Notes under the pieces: generated by a model
Database searches by the model: none
Told to the model about the DNA's origin: nothing
Seen by the model: only the letters and a program-made list of their open reading frames with translations
Assembly: GCA_040261275.1 (NCBI GenBank)
Contig: JBDQOI010000006.1
Location: forward strand, 1 to 64,000
From: UBA8752 sp040261275
Lineage (GTDB): Bacteria; Bacteroidota; Bacteroidia; Flavobacteriales_D; Sanyastnellaceae
DNA: 64,000 nt
Direction: 5' to 3'
Program-made: the position numbers and the translations under genes
Shown: positions 44,371 through 53,205 of the stretch, in pieces
Layout of the letters: each line of letters starts with the position of its first letter
Position numbering within the stretch: position 1 is the first letter of the stretch

Positions 44371-46233
44371 ATGCTTGAACAATACGACGTTATAGTAGTC
44401 GGCGGAGGCCACGCCGGAAATGAAGCGGCCCATGCCGCCGCCACACTCGGCGAGAAAGTGCTGCTCATCAGCATGAACCTGGGCACCATTGGAGCAATGA
44501 GCTGCAACCCGGCCATGGGTGGGGTGGCCAAGGGGCAAATCCTACGTGAGATCGATGCCCTTGGAGGCATGAGCGGCAGAATCTCAGACAGAAGCGCCAT
44601 TCAGTTCCGCATGCTCAACCAATCCAAGGGGCCTGCCATGTGGTCTCCGAGAACCCAAAACGACAGCCACCAATTCGCGACAGAATGGCGCCAGACCCTC
44701 GAAGAGAACCCCAACATTCACCTGTGGCAAGACATGGTCACCGCACTTCTGATTGAAGGCGACACGGTCAAAGGCGTTAAAACCCAACTGGGGATTGACG
44801 TGCTCGCCCGCCGAACCATACTGACCTCAGGGACTTTCCTTCAAGGAAGAATACACTTGGGAACACAGGAGTTCTCTGGCGGAAGATCTGGCGAGCGCGC
44901 AGCAGAAGGAATCACAGGGCAACTCGAGTCCGCAGGACTCACAACGGGCAGAATGAAGACAGGAACGCCCCCGCGGGTTGACGGCAGGAGCATAGACTAT
45001 ACAAAAACAGAACTTCAACCCGGCGAACAAACGCAAGAGGCGTTCAGCTACTTCGAGCCCCTTCAAATTTCGCCCCAACTCCCTTGCCACATCACATACA
45101 CCAACCCCGAAGTGCATGGTATCCTGGAGTCCGGGCTTGAGAGAAGCCCCCTTTATTCTGGTGCCATCAAAGGGAAAGGCCCCCGTTACTGCCCCAGCAT
45201 AGAAGACAAAATCCAACGATTCGCAGACAAAGACCGCCACCAAATCTTCATTGAGCCAGAAGGTCGAAACACCATTGAAACCTACATCAACGGATTCTCG
45301 ACATCACTGCCCAAAGAAGTACAGCTGGAGGCCATGCGGAAAATTCCAGGGCTCGAAAACGCAAGAATGTTCCGCCCAGGATACGCGGTAGAATACGACT
45401 ACTTCCCTCCAACACAATTGCATCACACCCTGGAGACAAAAGCCCTGAAATCCCTGTATTTCGCAGGCCAAATCAACGGGACCACAGGGTATGAAGAGGC
45501 CGCATGTCAAGGGCTGATGGCGGGCATCAACGCCCACCTCAGCAACCATCAGGAACAACCCTTCATTCTCGGACGGGAAGAAGCCTATATCGGCGTGCTG
45601 ATCGATGACCTTGTGACCAAGGGGACGGACGAACCCTACCGGATGTTCACCAGCCGAGCAGAATACAGAATACTTCTGCGCCAGGACAATGCCGATCAGA
45701 GACTCACCCCAATGGGAAGGAAACTGGGCCTGATACAGGACATAGACTGGCAAGCGTTCTCGACGAAACAAGCAACACTCCAGACGGCGCAAGACTGGAT
45801 CAACAACCAAAGCGCCGACCCGAACGACGTGAACAAGCTCCTTGAGACGCAGAACAGCTCGACCCTTTCACAGAAAACCCGCTGGAGCCAAATCATCAGT
45901 AGGCCGCACATCAAACTGAAGGACCTCACCGGCGCATCTCCTTCACTCGCGGCCACACTGGGTCACATTCCCAAACACTGGCTAGACCACATCGAAACAG
46001 GGATCAAATACAAAGGCTATATCGAGAAAGAACAAGCCCAAGCTGAAAGGGCCAAATCCCTCGAAAAACTGGAACTGCCCAAAGACCTCGAATATTCCCG
46101 CATGACTTCACTCAGCACAGAAGCCCGGCAAAAGCTCGAGCGGGCTCAACCCAGAACGCTTGGTGAAGCCAACAAGATCAGCGGCGTGTCCGCTTCGGAC
46201 ATATCCGTTCTGATGGTCTACCTCGGCAGGTGA
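44371..46233 (+). CDS. mnmG: tRNA uridine-5-carboxymethylaminomethyl modification enzyme MnmG
   Basis: A 620-residue FAD protein (GidA) that, with MnmE, builds cmnm5U34 in wobble positions of tRNAs. The FAD-binding motif is VVGGGHAGNEAAHAAA at about 9-24. Other blocks: SCNPAMGGVAKGQI, RRTILTSGTFLQG, GRMKTGTPPRVDG, LYFAGQINGTTGYEEAACQG and MFTSRAEYRILLRQDNAD. Length is normal. It is framed by two identical parS sites, in keeping with the frequent origin-proximal location of gidA in bacteria. The coding strand is C-rich over G (47 G against 80 C in 45001-45240), as expected of a lagging-strand gene left of the origin. Confidence 0.98.
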   Translation: MLEQYDVIVVGGGHAGNEAAHAAATLGEKVLLISMNLGTIGAMSCNPAMGGVAKGQILREIDALGGMSGRISDRSAIQFRMLNQSKGPAMWSPRTQNDSHQFATEWRQTLEENPNIHLWQDMVTALLIEGDTVKGVKTQLGIDVLARRTILTSGTFLQGRIHLGTQEFSGGRSGERAAEGITGQLESAGLTTGRMKTGTPPRVDGRSIDYTKTELQPGEQTQEAFSYFEPLQISPQLPCHITYTNPEVHGILESGLERSPLYSGAIKGKGPRYCPSIEDKIQRFADKDRHQIFIEPEGRNTIETYINGFSTSLPKEVQLEAMRKIPGLENARMFRPGYAVEYDYFPPTQLHHTLETKALKSLYFAGQINGTTGYEEAACQGLMAGINAHLSNHQEQPFILGREEAYIGVLIDDLVTKGTDEPYRMFTSRAEYRILLRQDNADQRLTPMGRKLGLIQDIDWQAFSTKQATLQTAQDWINNQSADPNDVNKLLETQNSSTLSQKTRWSQIISRPHIKLKDLTGASPSLAATLGHIPKHWLDHIETGIKYKGYIEKEQAQAERAKSLEKLELPKDLEYSRMTSLSTEARQKLERAQPRTLGEANKISGVSASDISVLMVYLGR

Positions 46234-46234
46234 A

Positions 46235-46250
46235 TGTTCCACGTGGAACA
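46235..46250. promoter_or_regulatory. parS centromere site 2
   Basis: Identical perfect palindrome TGTTCCACGTGGAACA, starting 1 nt after the mnmG stop codon, 1,886 bp from site 1. Confidence 0.88.
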
Positions 46251-46396
46251 TCCAGAAGGGCCAGAAACCACCCGTTTTTGCCAAATCGAAGCCTCAGGCG
46301 AGCTTACCCTTCCTCACCACGCCAAACGCCAAAAACACAAAACACTGACTAACAACAACATAACACCAAAAACCACGTAAGCTGACGCGCACGGAG

Positions 46397-46404
46397 TACA
46401 TTCG
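46397..46404 (+). promoter_or_regulatory. -7-like box of the ALDH7 gene
   Basis: TACATTCG, 20 nt before ATG 46425. The rest of the 174-nt gap after parS site 2 is A/C-rich and shows no other element. Confidence 0.42.
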
Positions 46405-46424
46405 CGCGCAAGAAAACCAGCGCC

Positions 46425-47957
46425 ATGAACATGAAGGCCCACCTTGACCAACTCGGAATCCAAGCCCAAAACCCTGGATGCCAAATCGGAAAAACCTCAT
46501 CCAACACGGGAACCGACATCTCCAGCACCAGCCCCGTTGACGGCACTACCATTGGTTCCACTGGCGTATGCTCTGCTCAAGACTATCAAGCGGCCATCTC
46601 AGCTGCGACCCAAGCCTCCCTGGAATGGAGGAACATTCCCGCGCCTCAGAGGGGAGAGGTCGTCCGACTTTACGGTGAAGCCCTGCGCCAACACAAAGAC
46701 GCTCTGGGGGCGCTGGTTTCCTACGAAATGGGGAAAAGCCTTCAAGAAGGCCTCGGCGAGGTCCAGGAAATGATCGACATCTGCGACTTTGCCGTGGGAT
46801 TGTCGCGACAACTCTACGGCCTCACCATGCATTCGGAACGTCCTGGACACCGCATGTACGAGCAATGGCACCCACTCGGGGTCGTGGGTATCATCAGTGC
46901 ATTCAACTTTCCCGTGGCCGTCTGGAACTGGAACACTGCCCTGGCTTGGGTAAGTGGCAATGCTTGCATCTGGAAACCCTCCGAAAAGACCCCACTCACG
47001 GCCGTGGCTTGCCAGAACATCTGGAACGAGGTCACCGCTGAACTCGACTTCGTGCCCAACGGATTGTCTTGTGTCGTTCAGGGCGATTACAAGGTGGGCG
47101 AAATGATGACTGAGGATCGCCGCGTCGCCCTGGTTTCCGCCACGGGATCCATCCGCATGGGTAAGATTGTGGCCCAAGCCGTCGCTGCCCGCCTCGGCAA
47201 GAGCCTGCTCGAGCTCGGCGGTAACAACGCCATTATTGTTGAGCCCGATGCCGAGCTCAAAATGGTCGTGCCCGGCACCGTTTTCGGCGCTGTCGGTACC
47301 TGTGGCCAACGCTGCACTTCCACCCGACGGCTCATCATCCACAGCAGCATCTACGATAAGGTCGTCGACGCCCTGAAGAGCGCATACACCCAGTTGCGCA
47401 TCGGTGATCCCCTTGACCAGAACAACCACGTCGGTCCACTCATCGATCACGATGCCGTTGACTCCTACAAAGCCGCCCTTGACGCGGTGGTTGCACAAGG
47501 CGGGCGCATCATCGTGGAAGGCGGTGTACTCGAAGGTCCCGGTTACGAATCCGGCTGCTACGTCAAACCCGCCATTGCAGAGGCGTCCAATGACATGGCC
47601 ATCGTACAACACGAGACATTTGCGCCCATTCTCTATGTCATGAAGTACAACGAACTCGAGGAGGCCATTGCCATGCAAAACGGGGTCGTCCAAGGACTTT
47701 CGTCTGCGATCATGACCTCCAACCTACGGGCTGCGGAACGCTTTCTTTCCGCCAACGGAAGTGACTGCGGAATCGCCAACGTCAACATTGGCACGAGCGG
47801 TGCCGAAATTGGCGGCGCTTTCGGTGGAGAGAAGGAAACCGGTGGTGGCCGGGAATCGGGCAGCGACGCTTGGAAGGCATACATGCGCCGCCAAACCAAC
47901 ACCATCAATTACAGCACTGAGTTGCCCCTTGCCCAAGGCATCAAGTTCGACTTCTGA
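46425..47957 (+). CDS. Aldehyde dehydrogenase, ALDH7 (antiquitin) family
   Basis: A 510-residue NAD-dependent dehydrogenase. NAD-binding and catalytic motifs: SAFNFPVAVWNWN, WKPSEKTPLT, SATGSIRMGK, LELGGNNAII, and GTCGQRCTSTRR with nucleophile C297. ALDH7 enzymes oxidise L-2-aminoadipate semialdehyde in lysine catabolism, the most likely substrate here, though no other lysine-degradation gene is nearby. ATG 46431 is a possible alternative start. The stop shares one base with the next start (TGATG), suggesting coupling. Confidence 0.92.
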   Translation: MNMKAHLDQLGIQAQNPGCQIGKTSSNTGTDISSTSPVDGTTIGSTGVCSAQDYQAAISAATQASLEWRNIPAPQRGEVVRLYGEALRQHKDALGALVSYEMGKSLQEGLGEVQEMIDICDFAVGLSRQLYGLTMHSERPGHRMYEQWHPLGVVGIISAFNFPVAVWNWNTALAWVSGNACIWKPSEKTPLTAVACQNIWNEVTAELDFVPNGLSCVVQGDYKVGEMMTEDRRVALVSATGSIRMGKIVAQAVAARLGKSLLELGGNNAIIVEPDAELKMVVPGTVFGAVGTCGQRCTSTRRLIIHSSIYDKVVDALKSAYTQLRIGDPLDQNNHVGPLIDHDAVDSYKAALDAVVAQGGRIIVEGGVLEGPGYESGCYVKPAIAEASNDMAIVQHETFAPILYVMKYNELEEAIAMQNGVVQGLSSAIMTSNLRAAERFLSANGSDCGIANVNIGTSGAEIGGAFGGEKETGGGRESGSDAWKAYMRRQTNTINYSTELPLAQGIKFDF

Positions 47958-49213
47958 TGCGGCGCACAGCCACAGGATTGGGGGCGATCGCTGGGGTTAT
48001 CATGGCCCTGTTTACAGCGGGTTGCGGAGAGACGCCTCTCCCCACTCCGTCAAACCCTCATGACGAACATACCGGGGCAAACGGGTGGTTGGTGTTTCAC
48101 ATCCATGACTCTTCGGACATCCGCATACCCGGGGAGCGCAGGGGTGATCACTTCTCCTTGTCCAACGGAGCGGAAACCCTGGCCTTGCGCCGTTTGGACC
48201 CGCTCTGCCATGAAGTGCCCATTTTCAGTGGAACCATCTGCTGGAATGGCGATGACTCCGGCGTGTGGACCGATGTGCTGAGGACGGGGGACGTTCCCTA
48301 TCAAGTCCCTTGCTCTTGGCTCGCTTCGGGTGATGGGGCGGAAGAGCAACACCCCCGGCCTTTGGCCCCAGTGGATACATCCACTTGGCGACTCACATTC
48401 GGTACGGAGAGCCCGTGGTACGGTGACCTTGTTCTGCGGGTCGATGCCAGCGGCAAAGCAGAAGGGACCATTGAAACCGCAACCGGTGACTTCCGCTACC
48501 TGCACGGAGAGGTTGATGACCAAAAATGGGTGCTCCAAACCTTTGATGGAGCCCACCTTTTCAAGTTTACCGGCCTTTTCGAGGGAGACAGCATCACCAA
48601 CGGATGGTTCGCCAGTGGCCACCATTACGGAACACCCCTGCGCGGCACCCGCCGCTCTTCATCGCACCCACCCTTATCCGAAGGCCAGCAAGCCCAATGG
48701 ACGGGAGCACCCATTTCCTTCAAGGGCAAAAGCCTGATTGCGGACGACATAGACTGGGTTTGGGACGAACACAGAGATTCCGTGCACGTCTTGAGCATCA
48801 TGGGCAGCTGGTGTCCCAATTGTCTGGATGAACACCGCTTACTGCACGAGATGCTGGCCGTATTCCCCGAAGCGCGCGTGCACACTTTGGCTTTTGAAAG
48901 GGGATTGGACCAAGAGAACGGCGAAAAGCGCGCCCTGCGCAGGTTGAAGAAATACGCAGAGGAAATGGAACTCTGGCGATATGACGACCGGTGGGACATT
49001 GCACTGGTCGGTCCGGCTTCCAAATCAGAGGCCCGCAATCTCCTGCCCTTCTTGGATCAGGTGGTCAGCTTTCCTACGACCATTGTTCTCCACCCCAACG
49101 CAGAGTCCCCTTGGATTCACTCTGGATTCAACGGACCCGCCACTGGGGCCAAATACGACATGGAACGCTCTGCGCTTGCTGCAGCAATCAGCGGTCGCTT
49201 GGGAAATCATTGA
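47957..49213 (+). CDS. Thioredoxin-fold (TlpA-like) lipoprotein
   Basis: A 418-residue lipoprotein (LFTAGCGE, C23). The N-terminal region of about 240 residues is of uncertain family, with short beta segments reminiscent of DUF4369-type domains. A C-terminal thioredoxin-like domain carries SIMGSWCPNCLDEHRLL, a CxxC at C286/C289, and FPTTIVLHPNAE with the cis-proline. Expected role: thiol-disulphide exchange at the outer face of the cytoplasmic membrane or in the periplasm. Coupled to the ALDH7 gene. Its 3' end overlaps the convergent M28 peptidase gene by 26 nt. Confidence 0.8.
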   Translation: MRRTATGLGAIAGVIMALFTAGCGETPLPTPSNPHDEHTGANGWLVFHIHDSSDIRIPGERRGDHFSLSNGAETLALRRLDPLCHEVPIFSGTICWNGDDSGVWTDVLRTGDVPYQVPCSWLASGDGAEEQHPRPLAPVDTSTWRLTFGTESPWYGDLVLRVDASGKAEGTIETATGDFRYLHGEVDDQKWVLQTFDGAHLFKFTGLFEGDSITNGWFASGHHYGTPLRGTRRSSSHPPLSEGQQAQWTGAPISFKGKSLIADDIDWVWDEHRDSVHVLSIMGSWCPNCLDEHRLLHEMLAVFPEARVHTLAFERGLDQENGEKRALRRLKKYAEEMELWRYDDRWDIALVGPASKSEARNLLPFLDQVVSFPTTIVLHPNAESPWIHSGFNGPATGAKYDMERSALAAAISGRLGNH

Positions 49214-50771
49214 CCCGATCCACTTCCAGCTTTTCGTCGCGGTTCGCCACCTCCCATGAGGTCAGGAACACCAACCTTCCAATCTCCGCCATTTTGGGAT
49301 AGCGGATTTTGTCCGGCGTGTCCCCGGGGCCGTGGTAGTCTTCGTGAACACCGCTGAAATAGAAGATGACCGGCACGTTATTCTTGGCGAAGTTGTAATG
49401 GTCGCTGCGGTAATAGAACCGGTTGGGATCATCGGGCGCATTGAACGTGTAATCCAAGGACAGTCCGATATGATTTGAGTTTACCGCCTCACTGATTTCG
49501 TGCAGTTCACTGGACAACTTATCGCTGCCAATGAGGTAGACATATCGGTCGTCATCTTGATGGGCTTCATCAAACCGGCCCACCATGTCCATGTTCAAGT
49601 CACAGACGTGCTGTTCCATTGGGAAAGCCGGGTTCTCAGCATACCATTCCGAGCCCAGCAGCCCCTTTTCCTCCCCCACAAAAGCCATGAACATGACCGT
49701 TCTGCGCGGACCGGCACCGGCTCGCGCAGCCATCATCCAGGCTTCCGCATTCTCCAGTAGACTGACCGTTCCACTCCCATCGTCATCGGCTCCATTGTAA
49801 ATCAACCCCTCTGCATCCACACCCACATGGTCGTAATGACTCGTCAACGCCACGATTTCTGAAGACAAAAGGGAGTCTGACCCCGGCAGAATTCCCCAGA
49901 CGTTGGTGGCCATCACCTTCTCGTCCTTTCGGGCCAAGTTCAGTTTGGCTGCTCCCAGTTCTGTGCCCTTCAGTTTTCTCTTCGTCCACTTTTTGCGGAC
50001 GTCTTTCATGGACTTCCAACCGGTGACGCGCAAAAGCATGTCCTCCGAAACCAAGAGCGTCGGCAAGTCCGTTCCTTCCCCTTTACGCTCCACATCCAAT
50101 CGCATGCGCTCTCGGCTCAACCAAGGAACCAATCGAGACCTGAGGGTGGCGAATTCATTGGAAACCACCAAAACCGCCAGTGCGCCCAAACTATCGGCCA
50201 GCTGTCTCTTTGCAGAAGGGTCTCGACTCCAACGGCTGGCATCCTGGTTACCCGACAACGTGTACCCACGTTCCGCATTTCCCGGCTCTCCCGTCATGTA
50301 GACCACTATTTTCCCGGCGACATCCAAACCAGCATAGTCGTTCCATTCGCCTTCTTGGATTCCATATCCCACAAACACCGCATCCCCTTCAACATCCGCT
50401 ACTTCAATGCCGGGATAAGGGACGAAATCATCCTTGAACAGCAGCTTTGTCCCCTTCAAATCCAACACGCCCCCTTTCAGTTGACTCACCTTCAGTGGCA
50501 CGTCCTGGAAATAGCTGCCGTTCACAGGCTGCAGACCCATTGATCTGAATTGGTCCGCTATGTATTGCGCCGCTTTTCGCTGTCCGGGCTTTCCCGTCTC
50601 TCTACCCTCCATCGAGTCTGCCGCCAAAATGTGCAGTTGTCTGGACAGATCATCGGCTGTAATGCTCTCCGCCCACTGACCGGCGCTATCCAAATGCTGG
50701 AGCACTTGCGCGTTTGATGAAGAAATGCTGGCGCCAAGGGCCAAAACGAAGAGGAATTCAATGCGGTTCAT
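49188..50771 (-). CDS. Exported M28-family zinc aminopeptidase with PA domain
   Basis: A 527-residue secreted peptidase with signal peptide (FLFVLALGASISSSNAQ). The helical start (LHILAADSMEGRETGKPG) is typical of Bacteroidota M28 enzymes. A protease-associated region follows at about 110-250, then the catalytic domain with zinc ligands in SHYDHVG, NGADDDGSG, VGEEKGLLGS and MDMVGR and the final HGPGDTPDKI. It probably trims extracytoplasmic peptides. ATG 50771 overlaps the rpiB stop as ATGA. Confidence 0.92.
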   Translation of the reverse strand: MNRIEFLFVLALGASISSSNAQVLQHLDSAGQWAESITADDLSRQLHILAADSMEGRETGKPGQRKAAQYIADQFRSMGLQPVNGSYFQDVPLKVSQLKGGVLDLKGTKLLFKDDFVPYPGIEVADVEGDAVFVGYGIQEGEWNDYAGLDVAGKIVVYMTGEPGNAERGYTLSGNQDASRWSRDPSAKRQLADSLGALAVLVVSNEFATLRSRLVPWLSRERMRLDVERKGEGTDLPTLLVSEDMLLRVTGWKSMKDVRKKWTKRKLKGTELGAAKLNLARKDEKVMATNVWGILPGSDSLLSSEIVALTSHYDHVGVDAEGLIYNGADDDGSGTVSLLENAEAWMMAARAGAGPRRTVMFMAFVGEEKGLLGSEWYAENPAFPMEQHVCDLNMDMVGRFDEAHQDDDRYVYLIGSDKLSSELHEISEAVNSNHIGLSLDYTFNAPDDPNRFYYRSDHYNFAKNNVPVIFYFSGVHEDYHGPGDTPDKIRYPKMAEIGRLVFLTSWEVANRDEKLEVDRVNDFPSDR

Positions 50772-51196
50772 ACACAGGCGATTTTTGCGACGCGACGTTC
50801 ATGCCTCCCCCCCTGGAAAGGAGTATCCAAAAAGGCGGCCACACAATCCAAAGCGTCGGGTATAGCTAGAAAACGAGCGGGAAGACAAAGTACGTTGGCA
50901 TTATTGTGCTCCCGTGCCAATCGGGCAATGTCCGGCCTCCAAGCAATGGCAGCGCGTACCCCGGCGTGTTTGTTTGCCGTCATGGCGACACCGTTGGCTG
51001 ACCCGCAAATCAAAATCCCACGCTCTTCATGGGAAGCCACTTGCTCGGCCAGAGGATGCACGTGGTCTGGATAATCTACACTTTGGCTTCCGTCCGTTCC
51101 GTGATCTACGATTTCAATATCACGGCTCCCAAGCCAGGCCAGTAAGGCCATCCTTAATTCGCCGGCTGCATGGTCGTTTCCCAGGTGAATCCTCAT
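50768..51196 (-). CDS. rpiB: Ribose-5-phosphate isomerase B
   Basis: A 142-residue LacA/RpiB-family isomerase interconverting ribose-5-P and ribulose-5-P. Motifs: LGNDHAAGELRMAL, DHGTDGSQSVDYPDH, the catalytic cysteine in ILICGSANGVAMTANK, and AREHNNANVLCLPARFL. GAACTTCG lies just upstream of the ATG. It is the gene immediately left of the predicted replication origin and is transcribed away from it, coupled to the M28 peptidase gene. Confidence 0.94.
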   Translation of the reverse strand: MRIHLGNDHAAGELRMALLAWLGSRDIEIVDHGTDGSQSVDYPDHVHPLAEQVASHEERGILICGSANGVAMTANKHAGVRAAIAWRPDIARLAREHNNANVLCLPARFLAIPDALDCVAAFLDTPFQGGRHERRVAKIACV

Positions 51197-51228
51197 GGCT
51201 CGAAGTTCTCTCTAAAATCAAAGGCGCG

Positions 51229-51237
51229 CCATCCACA
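51229..51237 (+). promoter_or_regulatory. DnaA-box-like site (7 of 9)
   Basis: CCATCCACA, sharing the ATCCACA core. Close to the rpiB promoter. Confidence 0.4.
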
Positions 51238-51389
51238 TTAAAATGTGAATTCGCACCTCCAGCTGTGGGAAACCTAGGAGCAACAAAATTTGGATTTGTG
51301 GGGGTGTTAGTGACTTGAAGAAAACGGGACATTTGACCAAATCAAAAGCCCTTGTTGTTTCACTTTCATACCCACCGAAAAAGGAAGGT

Positions 51390-51398
51390 ATTTCCACA
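51390..51398 (+). promoter_or_regulatory. Weak DnaA-box-like site (7 of 9)
   Basis: ATTTCCACA; differs from TTATCCACA at positions 1 and 3. Confidence 0.3.
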
Positions 51399-51451
51399 AG
51401 GTCAGCCCTGTAAAATTCCCCGAGCGGCTCAATGTCTCAATGCCAACACAA

Positions 51452-51460
51452 TGTGGATTA
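51452..51460 (-). promoter_or_regulatory. DnaA box (8 of 9)
   Basis: TGTGGATTA on the + strand, i.e. TAATCCACA on the minus strand; one mismatch to consensus. Confidence 0.6.
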
Positions 51461-51526
51461 CCTTCTTATTTGTCTGTCTTTCATAGTCTCACCTAATTTC
51501 AAATTCCGTGATAACTGTTTCTTTCC

Positions 51527-51535
51527 TGTGGATGA
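51527..51535 (-). promoter_or_regulatory. DnaA box (8 of 9)
   Basis: TGTGGATGA on the + strand, i.e. TCATCCACA on the minus strand; one mismatch. Confidence 0.6.
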
Positions 51536-51573
51536 TCTCACACCCTTCTTCTCCAGAGTGATAGTTATCCCGG

Positions 51574-51582
51574 ATATCCACA
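51574..51582 (+). promoter_or_regulatory. DnaA box (8 of 9)
   Basis: ATATCCACA; one mismatch. It faces the AT-rich tract that begins about 20 nt to its right. Confidence 0.6.
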
Positions 51583-51600
51583 AGCCTATGACTATGTCTA

Positions 51601-51650
51601 TCTCTTTTAAATAAAAGAATGATATATATAGGTTGGGGTAAAATCTATTG
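51601..51650. other. AT-rich tract, candidate DNA-unwinding element
   Basis: Very AT-rich, including TTTTAAATAAAAG and GATATATATAGG, next to the DnaA boxes and at the skew switch. It overlaps the earliest possible start of the MORN-repeat gene. Confidence 0.55.
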
Positions 51651-53205
51651 GACTCGAAGAAGAGCTTCAAGGTTCACATGCCAACTTGCAGTCGTGATTC
51701 GATGTCTGGTGGGTATAGGATTTTTCGGGATGGTGTCCTTGGGTGGTCTAAGGGCCCAGGACAGCACGGAATCCGTTTATCGCTATGCGGATGGAGCCAT
51801 CAGCAGTCAAGGTCTTCTCATCGACGGCGTGCCTTCTGGTTATTGGGTCTCTTTTCATCCCAATGGAACGCGAAAAAGTGAGGGAAACTGGAGAGAGGGA
51901 GAATTGGATGGGGAGTGGGTCTTCTATGATGAGAAAGGCAGATTGCAGACGACTTTGTCCTACGATCAAGGGAAGAAAGAAGGAGAAGAATTGAAATGGG
52001 ATACCCTGGGTGTCAAGTTGAGATCATTGCCCTGGCAAAGGGATACGTTGGTGGGTGAGCAGAGGGAATTCAATGCGCAGGGTGTGGAGGTAGCGAGGAT
52101 TCCATGGAGAGGAGGGAAGAAGGAAGGTGTGGCGTTGGAATTTGCGATGGAACAAGGTCAGCAAGGACGCATCATCCGAAGAATGGGATATCGAGATGAC
52201 CTATTGCGGTGGGTGGAAGATGTAAATCGGTTGGATGACCAAGGAAGAAAAACAGGCAAGTGGATGACGTTCTGGCCCAATGGTCGGGTGAGAAGGGAAG
52301 GACCGTTTGAGAGAGGACTGGAAGAGGGAGTGTTCAAGTATTTCAGTCGCAATGGTGACCTTGAACGAACGGAAACGTACAAGCGGGGAGAAATTGTAGA
52401 GGACGCGCCAGAGGCAGTAGTATTGGACTTGCGTAAAACCTTTCATTCGAACGGAGAGGTCAGCCGTGTGGGTCCATGGAGGGAGAACGATCCGATGGGC
52501 ACCCATCGATTTTTTGATGAAGAAGGCCATTTGGTGGAGGTGAAGGTGTTCAGGGAAGGAGTATTGAATGCTTCGGGAACGTTGGATAGTTTGGGCAGGC
52601 GGACAGGACAATGGACCTTGTATTGGAACGATGGGACGCCAAAGGCGGAAGGGGGATACGAAAATGGAAAACGAGAGGGCAGTTGGCGCTTTTTGCGTCT
52701 TTCGGGATCCGTGGAGCAGGAAGGGGAGTACCGCCAGGGTGAATGGCACGGTCGGTGGCGGTGGTATCACCTGAACGGCGCAGTGCACAGGGACGAGAAA
52801 TACCGGAAGGGCAGGGAAAATGGGGAGTTTATGGAGCTGTCTTCAACAGGGGATACGCTGGCCAGGGGCGAGTATGAGCGGGGATACAAGCAAGGGCCCT
52901 GGATGGAGCATGTGAACGATGACTTGAGGGAAGGGAATTATCTCGATGGGGAAGCAGACGGTGTTTGGCAACACACGGACTCAGATGGGAACTTGAGGTT
53001 TGAAGGGTCGTTTGTAGCAGGAATTCCCACGGGACAGCATGTGCGATATTGGCCCAATGGCATTCGCTCTTCGGTCGGTAGCTATGAGGGCGGATTGCCT
53101 GATGGCAATTGGAGGTATTTCGATGTCAATGGCGTGGTACGACTGACCCGCCAATATCGAGCGGGGGTCATTTTTAAGGTCAACGGAGCGAAGACGGATC
53201 GATGA
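51619..53205 (+). CDS. Exported MORN-repeat (YwqK-like) protein
   Basis: Up to 528 residues, made almost entirely of about 16-17 MORN-type repeats of about 23 residues with the pattern G-x-W-x3-Y/F-x2-N-G. Examples are GKWMTFWPNG, GQWTLYWNDG, GRWRWYHLNG and GNWRYFDVNG. A hydrophobic segment before LGGLRAQ acts as signal peptide. ATG 51619 lies in the AT-rich origin tract; GTG 51694 gives a more ordinary signal peptide and may be the real start. The coding strand is extremely G-rich (91 G, 32 C in 52021-52260). Its stop overlaps the histidine-kinase start as ATGA. Function unknown; its coupling to a two-component pair suggests a sensory or envelope role. Confidence 0.82.
   Translation: MIYIGWGKIYWTRRRASRFTCQLAVVIRCLVGIGFFGMVSLGGLRAQDSTESVYRYADGAISSQGLLIDGVPSGYWVSFHPNGTRKSEGNWREGELDGEWVFYDEKGRLQTTLSYDQGKKEGEELKWDTLGVKLRSLPWQRDTLVGEQREFNAQGVEVARIPWRGGKKEGVALEFAMEQGQQGRIIRRMGYRDDLLRWVEDVNRLDDQGRKTGKWMTFWPNGRVRREGPFERGLEEGVFKYFSRNGDLERTETYKRGEIVEDAPEAVVLDLRKTFHSNGEVSRVGPWRENDPMGTHRFFDEEGHLVEVKVFREGVLNASGTLDSLGRRTGQWTLYWNDGTPKAEGGYENGKREGSWRFLRLSGSVEQEGEYRQGEWHGRWRWYHLNGAVHRDEKYRKGRENGEFMELSSTGDTLARGEYERGYKQGPWMEHVNDDLREGNYLDGEADGVWQHTDSDGNLRFEGSFVAGIPTGQHVRYWPNGIRSSVGSYEGGLPDGNWRYFDVNGVVRLTRQYRAGVIFKVNGAKTDR

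Larger units (their letters stand above)
51197..51660. other. Predicted chromosomal replication origin (oriC)
   Basis: This 422-bp gap between rpiB and the MORN gene (overlapping the latter's 5' end) is the longest gene-free stretch in the window. It contains four copies of the DnaA-box core ATCCACA on either strand plus one weaker copy, and ends in an AT-rich tract at 51601-51650. A given 7-mer is expected about 0.05 times in 420 bp on both strands under equal base use. GC skew of the + strand reverses at its right end (see findings), and parS sites lie 5-7 kb away. dnaA is not adjacent in this window. Confidence 0.8.
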
